NCBI RefSeq assembly: GCF_021290965.1
Contig: NZ_JAJOYT010000001.1
Span: 372,001-436,000, forward strand
Origin: Rheinheimera faecalis
GTDB taxonomy: Bacteria; Pseudomonadota; Gammaproteobacteria; Enterobacterales; Alteromonadaceae
Direction of reading: 5' to 3'
DNA length: 64,000 bases
This document shows, in pieces, positions 26,379-33,966 of this stretch (positions are counted from its first letter, which is position 1; every line of letters starts with the position of its first letter). Under the pieces are notes generated by a model. The model searched no databases. It saw nothing but the letters and a program-made list of their open reading frames with translations, and was not told the origin of the DNA. The position numbers and the translations under genes are program-made.

Positions 26379-27206
26379 CTACTTAGTTTCTGGCACAGAC
26401 TGCAAATACTGACTGTTTGGCTGCTTTAAAATAGTCTGCCAGGAACCGTAAGTCGGGTTGGCCAATACAAACCATTTTGCGCCCCAATAGTCCTGGTACT
26501 TGTCCACCAAAGCTGAACGTTGTTCAGGCGTGATATTTTTCTTCACGTCAGGCAGGAAATCGCCAAAGTCATCACCAATCGACATTAAAATACGGAAATC
26601 TTTGGCGGCAAGCAGACGGCGGCTTTCTTTTTCGCTGCTCCAGCCTTTTTGTTCTGACTTTAACCAAATTTGTGAGGCATCAATTTTTGCGATGCCCACA
26701 GCTTTTAAGTTACGCAGCGTGTCGGTTTTTTGTGGGCAGCTGTCATTGGAGCCAGCACGCTTTTCACACTCACGGTTGCTGATATACAGCACCTTCACAC
26801 CAGCAGCTTCAGCTTTATTCACAAAAGAGACAGCGCCTGGTACTGCTTTGGCTGCGGCCATGGCAACCCATTGATCCCAACGTTTTGGCTCATAACCCAG
26901 ATTTAATAAAACGCCTTGGGCCGCTGTGGGTGAGTTATCCAGAATAGTCTCGTCTATATCAACAATAATGGCCATCGGCAGCTGCTGGTAGTCGGTGGTC
27001 TGATTTGGTAAAGCTGTCCAGCTTTTATTAGCAATAGCCTGAGGTAACTGCAAAGCAGCGGTCTGGTATGTCTGAATGGCACTGGCTTTAAATTCGGCTG
27101 AGGTTTGGTACCACAAGGTGGCATTCATATTATCGTGAGTGACGGCTTGAGAAATAAAAGAGCAGAACATCAGACTAGTCAGCGTCAGAAAACGTGATGA
27201 CTTCAT
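26379..27206 (-). CDS. Class C acid phosphatase / 5'-nucleotidase, e(P4) family
   Basis: This is an exported HAD-superfamily phosphatase of 275 residues, likely acting on 5'-nucleotides such as NMN in the periplasm. A signal peptide (MKSSRFLTLTSLMFCSFISQA) is followed by the DDDD-class motif VDIDETILDNS (Asp83, Asp85) and later IGDDFGDFLPD. Haemophilus e(P4) is a lipoprotein, but here the cysteine in LMFC is a poor lipobox, so it may be a soluble periplasmic enzyme. The ATG at 27206 is chosen for its GGAG ribosome binding site and the signal peptide; the longer open frame upstream overlaps a terminator. Confidence 0.9.
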   Translation of the reverse strand: MKSSRFLTLTSLMFCSFISQAVTHDNMNATLWYQTSAEFKASAIQTYQTAALQLPQAIANKSWTALPNQTTDYQQLPMAIIVDIDETILDNSPTAAQGVLLNLGYEPKRWDQWVAMAAAKAVPGAVSFVNKAEAAGVKVLYISNRECEKRAGSNDSCPQKTDTLRNLKAVGIAKIDASQIWLKSEQKGWSSEKESRRLLAAKDFRILMSIGDDFGDFLPDVKKNITPEQRSALVDKYQDYWGAKWFVLANPTYGSWQTILKQPNSQYLQSVPETK

Positions 27207-27308
27207 AAAGGACTCCAAGGCTATAAAAATAAACAGATTAAGCGGTGTTAGGGCCACAACACTGTTCCAGACAGTGGTGACAGTGACATACCGTCCTTCC
27301 ATGGACAT

Positions 27309-27334
27309 AAAAAAAGCCCCCGCAATGCGGAGGC
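27309..27334 (-). terminator. Terminator of the tubulin-like gene
   Basis: On the minus strand GCCTCCGC and GCGGGGGC (one G-T pair) enclose ATT and are followed by seven T. It starts 9 bp after the stop codon. Confidence 0.85.
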
Positions 27335-27342
27335 CTTCAGAC

Positions 27343-29553
27343 TTAGGCTTTATCCGCACCGGGATCAGCTTTTGCTGCTTTGTCAGACTGCTTGTCTGAA
27401 AGGTTATTCAGTGAAATAACCTTGGTTTTACTGATCTTATGACGATAAATCTCACGCAGATAATGAATCGACTTTTTCACACTGTCGCGGGATAAACGAA
27501 TGTCATTAATAGAGACAAACTTGTCTTTATTACGGATCAGCTCACGGTATTTTTTCTCGTACATGGGTTTGATCGCATACCAATTGGTATCGAGAATTTT
27601 CGCTGGATTTTCAAACTCATGCAGCATGCTGTCCAAACGCTCTTCATCGAAGTGTTCATCACGGATAAAGTCCAGCATGGCTTTGTCCAGCGAATCATTA
27701 AAGCGATAGTCGTCTTTGGCGAAACAACGTTTGATAAAAGACACAATCAAGGTCAGGAAGTCGTCACTTAAACACGGACTTTTTACAATCAGTGTGGTCA
27801 GCGAGATATTCGCTGAAGCGCCAATCACCAGTGCATAACGCTTTAAGGTAGTGTTTGGGAACAAGGTATTTAAATGGCTCTTCAGGCGATTTAAATCCAT
27901 GTACGACAGTTTGTAGTCTTTTGGCAACGAAATAATAGAGACGACTGACGAACAGTTCTTAAAGAAATGCAGATCTTTTAAATCTTTTGGATCGTAGCCG
28001 CTTTTCACATAAGAAGCTAAAGCTTCACGGTAACGACCAGACTCTATAGGTAATAAACTGATGCCCTCAATGGCCTGTGTCACTTTGTTAAAGTGGGGCA
28101 GGTCAATGGAGCGGAAAAACAGATCGTCAATGTTCAAACCACTATTGCTGTTTTTATCGAAGAGTTTCAGTTTATCCACAGCAGCAGGGGTGCTTGGGAT
28201 CACTGATTCAGCATAAGCCACGGCAACGGGGCCAGCCAGACTCATAAACAAGTCGTTAGCGTCTAAACGTATGGTTTCACCAATGTCGATGCCGGCACGG
28301 CGGAAGTAGTTTTCGTCGTAATCTGTGGTGACAGCCTGAGCTGTGAGGATGTTGAAAATCTGTTGAGAAATATACTGGTTGGCATATTTCTCCATCGCAT
28401 TCACGTCGATATGCTGAATTTCGCCATCATCAGTTTCTTCGGCATAACGCATAATGTCGTTAGAAATCAGCATCATCGCGTTCCATGGACGGATGCGGTG
28501 CATCACGCTGGATTCGTCGCTGTCTTCATTTTCCAGGTTGTAAGAGAAATCCCATTCTTCAGCCAGGTACTTACATAACAAACGACCTGAGTTGATATGC
28601 AGAGCTTCAGACATCTCCACGCCATGATCGGTAATATTCGGCAGAATACAGATACCGCTGGTGAATATAGGTTCAAATACAAAAGAGTGACCAGCGTTGG
28701 CTTCATTTTCCATTTCTGGTCTGGTGTCGAAGGTCTTGGCCATATAAGCGTATTGCTGGGCCAAACCAAACTCTGAGGCCATACCAGAACCTGTACCACC
28801 ACCGGCGCTGAAAATATAGAAATACAGACGGGATTGGTTGGCTTTGATGCCACAGGAGTCAATCAGATAAGAGTGAATGAATTTCCAATCCGGATTAGAA
28901 AACTTCTGTGTATCTTTGTTCAGAATGATTTTTGCTAAATACTGACCCAAAATAGGAGCGTTACCTGCACCACCGGCATGGACTTCTGACAAGTCCATAA
29001 TTTTCATCTTGTTGTAGTCTTGCAGAAAGTTAGATTTTTCACCTTTGTGCGAGAAACGAATACGACCTTCGATGTCTTTATCCAAATCCCCCAACATCAC
29101 CAGAGGTTCAATCAGAAACACAGGTTTGACCTGATGCGATTTATCCAGGTTTAAACCTTTCTTAATCCAACGCACAGGACGGTATTCAGTTTCTTTTTGC
29201 TGACGTTCTTCAATATTAAATTCGTTCATATAGAAGCTGCGGGCGTTATACACAAGAGAAGCCACGTCCAGCGCTATATTAGAACCACATCGGCCTAAAC
29301 CTATTAAACAGACCGAAGGGAATTGTTGCTGACGTCTGTTGACGTCTTCGACTTCTGAAGCCGGAATGGGGAAGACACTGTTTCGTAAAGCATCCAGATT
29401 GGACAAAATCCGACTCAGATCGCGTTCAGTGAAATACATGTAGCGGCCTGAACCAAAATTCAGGTCAGCTTCAGTTTCAGTCGCAGAAAATGGACGCACT
29501 GTTAAATTGACATCGTCTTTACCGGCGCTGCTTTTTATCACTTTTGTACTCAT
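27343..29553 (-). CDS. Tubulin/FtsZ-superfamily (tubulin-like) GTPase, unknown role
   Basis: This 736-residue protein is not FtsZ but carries superfamily GTP-binding signatures. GLGRCGSNIALDV (about 85-97) matches the first phosphate loop. AGGAGNAP near 192 resembles loop T3. FSAGGGTGSGMASEFG (about 247-262) is the tubulin signature. GLNIDDLFFRSID near 472 may be the T7 loop supplying the catalytic acid; that last match is tentative. A long basic C-terminus ends KAAKADPGADKA. There is no signal peptide or transmembrane helix. It fits the large FtsZ-like families described by Makarova and Koonin and suggested to act in membrane remodelling; I infer GTPase activity and possible polymerisation. 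GAAGG precedes the ATG. It stands alone between a REP-like hairpin and its own terminator. Confidence 0.8.
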   Translation of the reverse strand: MSTKVIKSSAGKDDVNLTVRPFSATETEADLNFGSGRYMYFTERDLSRILSNLDALRNSVFPIPASEVEDVNRRQQQFPSVCLIGLGRCGSNIALDVASLVYNARSFYMNEFNIEERQQKETEYRPVRWIKKGLNLDKSHQVKPVFLIEPLVMLGDLDKDIEGRIRFSHKGEKSNFLQDYNKMKIMDLSEVHAGGAGNAPILGQYLAKIILNKDTQKFSNPDWKFIHSYLIDSCGIKANQSRLYFYIFSAGGGTGSGMASEFGLAQQYAYMAKTFDTRPEMENEANAGHSFVFEPIFTSGICILPNITDHGVEMSEALHINSGRLLCKYLAEEWDFSYNLENEDSDESSVMHRIRPWNAMMLISNDIMRYAEETDDGEIQHIDVNAMEKYANQYISQQIFNILTAQAVTTDYDENYFRRAGIDIGETIRLDANDLFMSLAGPVAVAYAESVIPSTPAAVDKLKLFDKNSNSGLNIDDLFFRSIDLPHFNKVTQAIEGISLLPIESGRYREALASYVKSGYDPKDLKDLHFFKNCSSVVSIISLPKDYKLSYMDLNRLKSHLNTLFPNTTLKRYALVIGASANISLTTLIVKSPCLSDDFLTLIVSFIKRCFAKDDYRFNDSLDKAMLDFIRDEHFDEERLDSMLHEFENPAKILDTNWYAIKPMYEKKYRELIRNKDKFVSINDIRLSRDSVKKSIHYLREIYRHKISKTKVISLNNLSDKQSDKAAKADPGADKA

Positions 29554-29736
29554 GGATGACCTTCCGGGCTATTTTTATTGTTCTTAGCTGCTATCTATTC
29601 AAGTCATAAACATAGACTTAGCTGTCTATTATTACAATTGGCATGAAGAACAGTACAGCAAAATCATCGAAGAGAATTGAACTTTTTGATAATCAGGAAA
29701 ATAAAACTGAAAAAGTCCGCAATTGCGTAAAAATAA

Positions 29737-29782
29737 ATGGGATCAGAAGCTGTCGATTTTAGTTTTTTGCTTCTGATCCCAT
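29737..29782. repeat. REP-like hairpin (14-bp perfect inverted repeat)
   Basis: ATGGGATCAGAAGC and GCTTCTGATCCCAT are perfect inverted repeats 18 bp apart. They lie in the 254-bp gap between the tubulin-like gene and the end of ETF-ubiquinone oxidoreductase. The GGxxCAGA core is shared with the hairpin after gyrA. On the minus strand it lies downstream of nothing and upstream of the tubulin-like gene, so it is unlikely to be a simple terminator for that gene. Confidence 0.6.
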
Positions 29783-29807
29783 CCCCCTGACCGTTACATA
29801 TTTGGCC

Positions 29808-31454
29808 CTACATATTCGGATAGTTTGGACCACCGGCACCTTCAGGTGTCACCCAGGTGATGTTCTGACGTGGGTCTTTAATATCGCAGGTTTTACAGTG
29901 AATACAGTTCTGTGCATTGATCTGCAGTCTTGGCTGATTATTCTCTTCAATGATTTCGTAAACACCTGCAGGGCAATAACGCTGGGCAGGTTCATCATAC
30001 AAAGCTAAGTTCACAGTGACAGGAATAGAAGCGTCAGCCAGTTTTAAATGGCAAGGCTGATCTTCTTCATGGTTAGTGTTGGATAGATACACCGACGACA
30101 AACGGTCAAAGCTCAATTGATTGTCTGGTTTAGCATACTGAATTTTAGGCGCTTCGGCCGCTGTTCTTAACGTCAAATGATCAACAGTGTCATCTTTTAA
30201 CGTGAAGGGCAGTTTGCCAGCGAAGATATTCTGATCCAGTGTATTAAACGCGCCACCCCAGAATGAACCAAATTTATGCATAGCAGGGCCAAAGTTGCGG
30301 CTTCTGAACAACTCATCAAATAACCAGCTTTGCTTGAAATGCTCAGCAAATTCAGTGAGATCAGCACCGGTTTTGTCTTGCTGCAATGCCGCAAAAATAG
30401 TTTCTGCAGCCAACATGCCGGATTTCATCGCGGTATGGTTGCCTTTAATTTTGGCAAAATTCAAGGTACCAGCGTCACAGCCAACCAAAACACCACCAGG
30501 GAAAGTCATCTTAGGCAGGCTGTTCAGGCCGCCTTTGGCAATAGCGCGGGCGCCATAAGACACACGTTTACCGCCTTGCAGGTACTGTTTAATGACCGGA
30601 TGCTGTTTGTAACGCTGAAATTCTTCAAAAGGACTCAGATGTGGGTTGCTGTAGTTCAAATCGACAATTAAACCGACCACAATCTGCTGACCTTCGGCGT
30701 GGTACAAATAGCCACCGCCGCTGGTATCTTGTTGCAATGGCCAGCCAGCGCTATGGACTACTAAACCTTGTTGATGCTGCTCTGCAGGCACATCCCAGAT
30801 TTCTTTAAAGCCTAAAGCATAATGCTGAGGAGAACAGTCTTTATCCAGCTCAAAACGTGCAATCAGTTCTTTACCTAAATGGCCGCGGCAGCCTTCAGCA
30901 AAGACAGTGTATTTACCTCTAAGCTCCATAGCAGGGACATAGCTGTCTTTCTGACTGCCATCATGGGCTACACCCATTTCACCTGTAATCACGCCTTTAA
31001 CGATATTATCTTCAATCAGTAACTCTGCGGCAGCAAAGCCAGGAAATATCTCAACACCCAGTTGTTCAGCCTGAGTCGCTAACCAGCGGCATAAGTTGCC
31101 GATAGAGACAATGTAATTGCCTTCGTTATGCATGGTTTTTGGAACCAGGAAGTTTGGCAATTTTTGCGCTGCTGTTTCGTCTTTTAACAGGTAAATATGG
31201 TCTTGCGTAACCGAAGCGGTCACGGGAGCCTGCATTTTTTGCCAGTCAGGAAATAATTCATTTAAAGCGCGGGGTTCAAATACAGCGCCGGATAAAATAT
31301 GGGCGCCAACTTCAGAGCCTTTTTCGACAACACATAAGCTTATTTCAGTGCCCGCTGTTTTGGCCTGTTGAGCTAAGCGGATAGCTGTTGATAAGCCCGC
31401 AGGGCCCGCACCAACTATCACTACATCAAATTCCATCGACTCACGTTCAACCAC
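29808..31454 (-). CDS. Electron transfer flavoprotein-ubiquinone oxidoreductase
   Basis: This membrane-associated FAD and 4Fe-4S enzyme passes electrons from ETF to ubiquinone. The 548-residue protein has the N-terminal dinucleotide motif VVIVGAGPAGLSTAIRLAQQ, the conserved VEKGSEVGAHILSGAVFEP, and the C-terminal cluster ligands RYCPAGVYE and NCIHCKTCDIKDP. I use the GTG at 31454, which has GAGG 5 bp upstream and gives MVERESMEFDV, like the Pseudomonas MEREYMEFDV start; the internal ATG at 31436 is the alternative. It is transcribed away from etfBA, with a shared control region between them. Confidence 0.95.
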   Translation of the reverse strand: MVERESMEFDVVIVGAGPAGLSTAIRLAQQAKTAGTEISLCVVEKGSEVGAHILSGAVFEPRALNELFPDWQKMQAPVTASVTQDHIYLLKDETAAQKLPNFLVPKTMHNEGNYIVSIGNLCRWLATQAEQLGVEIFPGFAAAELLIEDNIVKGVITGEMGVAHDGSQKDSYVPAMELRGKYTVFAEGCRGHLGKELIARFELDKDCSPQHYALGFKEIWDVPAEQHQQGLVVHSAGWPLQQDTSGGGYLYHAEGQQIVVGLIVDLNYSNPHLSPFEEFQRYKQHPVIKQYLQGGKRVSYGARAIAKGGLNSLPKMTFPGGVLVGCDAGTLNFAKIKGNHTAMKSGMLAAETIFAALQQDKTGADLTEFAEHFKQSWLFDELFRSRNFGPAMHKFGSFWGGAFNTLDQNIFAGKLPFTLKDDTVDHLTLRTAAEAPKIQYAKPDNQLSFDRLSSVYLSNTNHEEDQPCHLKLADASIPVTVNLALYDEPAQRYCPAGVYEIIEENNQPRLQINAQNCIHCKTCDIKDPRQNITWVTPEGAGGPNYPNM

Positions 31455-31565
31455 AACAACCTCAACTTATCCATCTTTTTTGTCTGGCTTTTTGCCTTGT
31501 TCTGCTGATGGATGATTATCTTGACATAAAATTCATAACTTCTGCTGTTTGCTAGGGTATTTCAG

Positions 31566-31583
31566 GTTGACGTTAACGTCAAC
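31566..31583. promoter_or_regulatory. LiuR-like operator 1 (perfect 18-bp palindrome)
   Basis: GTTGACGTTAACGTCAAC is a perfect dyad in the divergent ETF control region. It resembles the TTKACGTTAACGTMAA sites reported for the MerR-family regulator LiuR in gammaproteobacteria, whose regulon includes etf genes; the motif is recalled from memory. It overlaps the proposed etfB -35. Confidence 0.65.
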
Positions 31584-31595
31584 AGTAAGTAGATT
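31567..31595 (+). promoter_or_regulatory. Candidate promoter of etfBA
   Basis: TTGACG (31567-31572), a 17-bp spacer and TAGATT (31590-31595) lie 73 bp before the etfB ATG. The -35 is inside operator 1. Confidence 0.5.
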
Positions 31596-31616
31596 GATGA
31601 CCTGGAAAGAATCAGC

Positions 31617-31632
31617 TTTACCTTAACGTCAA
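31617..31632. promoter_or_regulatory. LiuR-like operator 2
   Basis: TTTACCTTAACGTCAA differs from a symmetrical LiuR-type site by one central base. It is centred 50 bp from operator 1 and 43 bp before etfB. Confidence 0.5.
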
Positions 31633-31667
31633 CTTAGTGCTGAGTATAGCGGCCGAATGGGGTTTTT

Positions 31668-32417
31668 ATGAAGATTTTAGTACCGGTCAAACGGGTCATA
31701 GATTACAACGTCAAAGTACGGGTAAAGGCCGATCAAAGCGGTGTGGATTTAGCTAACGTTAAAATGGCATTAAACCCGTTTTGTGAAATTGCGGTAGAAG
31801 AAGCCGTGCGTTTAAAAGAAGCTGGCATTGCAACAGAAGTGGTGGTGGTTTCTATTGGTCCAGCTGCAGTACAGGAGCAACTGCGTACCGCTTTAGCTTT
31901 AGGCGCAGATCGTGCTTTGCAGATTGATACCGATTTGACTTTAGATTCGCTGCAAGTGGCCAAATTATTAAGCAAAGTTGTGGCTGACGAGCAGCCGCAA
32001 TTGGTGATTTTAGGTAAACAAGCCATAGACTCAGACAACAACCAGACAGGCCAGATGCTGGCTGCATTAACTGGTATGGGTCAGGGCACTTTTGCGTCAA
32101 AAGTCGTAGTGGCCGATGGCAAAGTAAAAGTAACCCGCGAAATAGACGGCGGTTTACAGCAAGTGGAATTGAACTTACCTGCAGTCGTATCGACAGACTT
32201 GCGCTTAAACGAGCCACGTTATGCGTCACTGCCTAACATTATGAAGGCTAAGAAAAAACCTTTGGATGTGAAAGCGGCCGACAGCTACGGTGTGAACTTA
32301 AGTTCTAACGTGACGACCGTCAAAGTGACAGCCCCTGCAAGTCGCAAAGCGGGTGTAGTTGTGAGCTCTGTGGATGAGTTAGTTGCCAAATTAAAACAAG
32401 AAGCGAAGGTGATCTGA
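31668..32417 (+). CDS. etfB: Electron transfer flavoprotein, beta subunit
   Basis: EtfB binds AMP and, with EtfA, accepts electrons from acyl-CoA and other dehydrogenases. The 249-residue protein begins [19 protein letters not shown] and has the family blocks [47 protein letters not shown] and [20 protein letters not shown]. The last of these is the ETF-beta recognition-loop region. The etfA start overlaps its stop by 1 bp (TGATG). The gene lies under the LiuR-like control region. Confidence 0.96.
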   Translation: MKILVPVKRVIDYNVKVRVKADQSGVDLANVKMALNPFCEIAVEEAVRLKEAGIATEVVVVSIGPAAVQEQLRTALALGADRALQIDTDLTLDSLQVAKLLSKVVADEQPQLVILGKQAIDSDNNQTGQMLAALTGMGQGTFASKVVVADGKVKVTREIDGGLQQVELNLPAVVSTDLRLNEPRYASLPNIMKAKKKPLDVKAADSYGVNLSSNVTTVKVTAPASRKAGVVVSSVDELVAKLKQEAKVI

Positions 32418-33343
32418 TGGCCATTTTAGTTATTGCAGAACACAACAATCAGAGCCTGAAGGCTGATACTCATAAAGCAGTGAAAGCGGCCAGCCAAATT
32501 GGTGGCGATATCCATTTGTTAGTGGCAGGTTTTAATTCTTCAGCTGCCGCAGCAGAAGCTGCCACTTTGGCAGGTGTGAGCAAGGTATTACACGCCGATG
32601 CATCAGCTTATCAGCATCAACTGGCTGAAAATATCAGTTTGCTGGTAACAGAACTGGCGAAGGATTATCAGCATGTCGTAGCCAGCGCGACGACTAACGG
32701 TAAAAACTTTTTACCCCGTGTTGCCGCTTTATTAGACGTCGCACAAATTTCAGACGTCATAGCCATTGAAAGCGCCGATACCTTTGTGCGTCCTGTTTAT
32801 GCTGGTAACGCGATAGCGACAGTAAAAAGCAGCGATGCTATTAAAGTGCTGACCGTGCGCTCTGCAGCTTTTGATGCTGTGGAGACAGGCAATAATGCAG
32901 CTATTGAAAGTATCAACCTTGCGAAAGATGCTGGTGTATCGAGTTTTGTCAGTGAAGAACTGACGAAGTCAGAGCGTCCAGAACTGACGGCAGCCAAAGT
33001 GATCATCTCTGGTGGTCGCGGTATGCAAAATGGCGAAAACTTCGCGCTGTTAAACGGTATTGCTGACAAGCTGAACGCCGCTATTGGTGCATCACGCGCT
33101 GCAGTAGACGCGGGTTTCGTGCCGAACGATATGCAGGTAGGCCAGACAGGTAAAATTGTTGCGCCAGATTTGTATATTGCTGTAGGTATTTCCGGTGCTA
33201 TTCAGCATTTGGCCGGTATGAAAGACTCTAAAGTGATAGTTGCGATTAACAAAGACCCTGAAGCGCCTATTTTTCAGGTGGCGGATTATGGTCTGGTCGG
33301 CGATTTGTTTGCTATCTTGCCAGAGCTGGAAGCTAAGATTTAA
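32417..33343 (+). CDS. etfA: Electron transfer flavoprotein, alpha subunit
   Basis: EtfA carries the FAD of the heterodimer. The 308-residue protein has the N-terminal alpha/beta domain and the C-terminal FAD domain: VIISGGRGM, SRAAVDAGFVPNDMQVGQTG, LYIAVGISGAIQHLAGMKDS and INKDPEAPIFQVADYGLVGD. It is translationally coupled to etfB and followed by a terminator, so etfBA is a two-gene operon. Confidence 0.97.
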   Translation: MAILVIAEHNNQSLKADTHKAVKAASQIGGDIHLLVAGFNSSAAAAEAATLAGVSKVLHADASAYQHQLAENISLLVTELAKDYQHVVASATTNGKNFLPRVAALLDVAQISDVIAIESADTFVRPVYAGNAIATVKSSDAIKVLTVRSAAFDAVETGNNAAIESINLAKDAGVSSFVSEELTKSERPELTAAKVIISGGRGMQNGENFALLNGIADKLNAAIGASRAAVDAGFVPNDMQVGQTGKIVAPDLYIAVGISGAIQHLAGMKDSKVIVAINKDPEAPIFQVADYGLVGDLFAILPELEAKI

Positions 33344-33360
33344 CTTTTACCTTCACTCTC

Positions 33361-33383
33361 AAGAGGGCCTGCTTTGGCCCTCT
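33361..33383 (+). terminator. Terminator of etfBA
   Basis: AAGAGGGCC and GGCCCTCTT enclose a 6-nt loop, 18 bp after the etfA stop. The T run is short. Confidence 0.8.
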
Positions 33384-33524
33384 TTACTCAAGTTAATAAA
33401 TTGCTTACAAATTTCTTCTATAACTCTCTTGTCCGCTTTGAATTCGATCTCTAAGATAGGCTACTAATGCGCTGTCGCAAGGCTTTTCGCCGTTTGGGTG
33501 AGCAAGCTGTTCAGGAGATGAAAA

Positions 33525-33944
33525 ATGAAAAAAACGTTAACTCTGAGTGTGCTTGTGTTGTCACTGGCCGGTTGTGAGACTGTACCAGCAGACAAAGATA
33601 GTTTGGCAACGCAATTGGATGGTCCTTTGGCACAACTGCAACTGGACACCCGTCAATTGCAGTTACGGCTGGAACGACTGACCGAAAACAAAGAATGCCA
33701 ACAAGATAACCAATGTAAAGTCATAGGTGTTGGCGCACGCCCTTGTGGTGGACCGGATCAGTATTTGCTTTACTCGACACTGCATACAGATGAAAAAATG
33801 TTAAGCTACACTAACGACCGTTACCAGAAGCTAAAAAAGCAGCAAAATGAAAAGCTTGGCTTAATGTCCACTTGTCAGATGCTGATGCCTCCGGTCAGTG
33901 CTTGCATTGAAAATAAATGCGCTTTAGGTAACGCGATCCGCTGA
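33525..33944 (+). CDS. Small cysteine-containing lipoprotein, unknown function
   Basis: This 139-residue protein has a lipoprotein signal (MKKTLTLSVLVLSLAGCETV, lipobox LAGC). The mature part has a coiled-coil segment (LDTRQLQLRLERLTENKE) and five further cysteines (ECQQDNQC, RPCGGPDQ, STCQMLMPP, SACIENKC), which suggests disulfides in the periplasm. AGGAG precedes the ATG. I do not recognise the family. It is separated from rmuC by 22 bp and may be co-transcribed with it. Confidence 0.75.
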   Translation: MKKTLTLSVLVLSLAGCETVPADKDSLATQLDGPLAQLQLDTRQLQLRLERLTENKECQQDNQCKVIGVGARPCGGPDQYLLYSTLHTDEKMLSYTNDRYQKLKKQQNEKLGLMSTCQMLMPPVSACIENKCALGNAIR

Positions 33945-33966
33945 CAGACTTGATGTAGAGAGGACC

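Noticed and set aside
7380-29553. The Nna1-like carboxypeptidase could trim the tail of the tubulin-like protein, as eukaryotic CCPs do with tubulin.
   Set aside because: The tubulin-like C-terminus (KAAKADPGADKA) has no glutamate run, the genes are 19 kb apart, and bacterial CCP-like enzymes occur without such partners.
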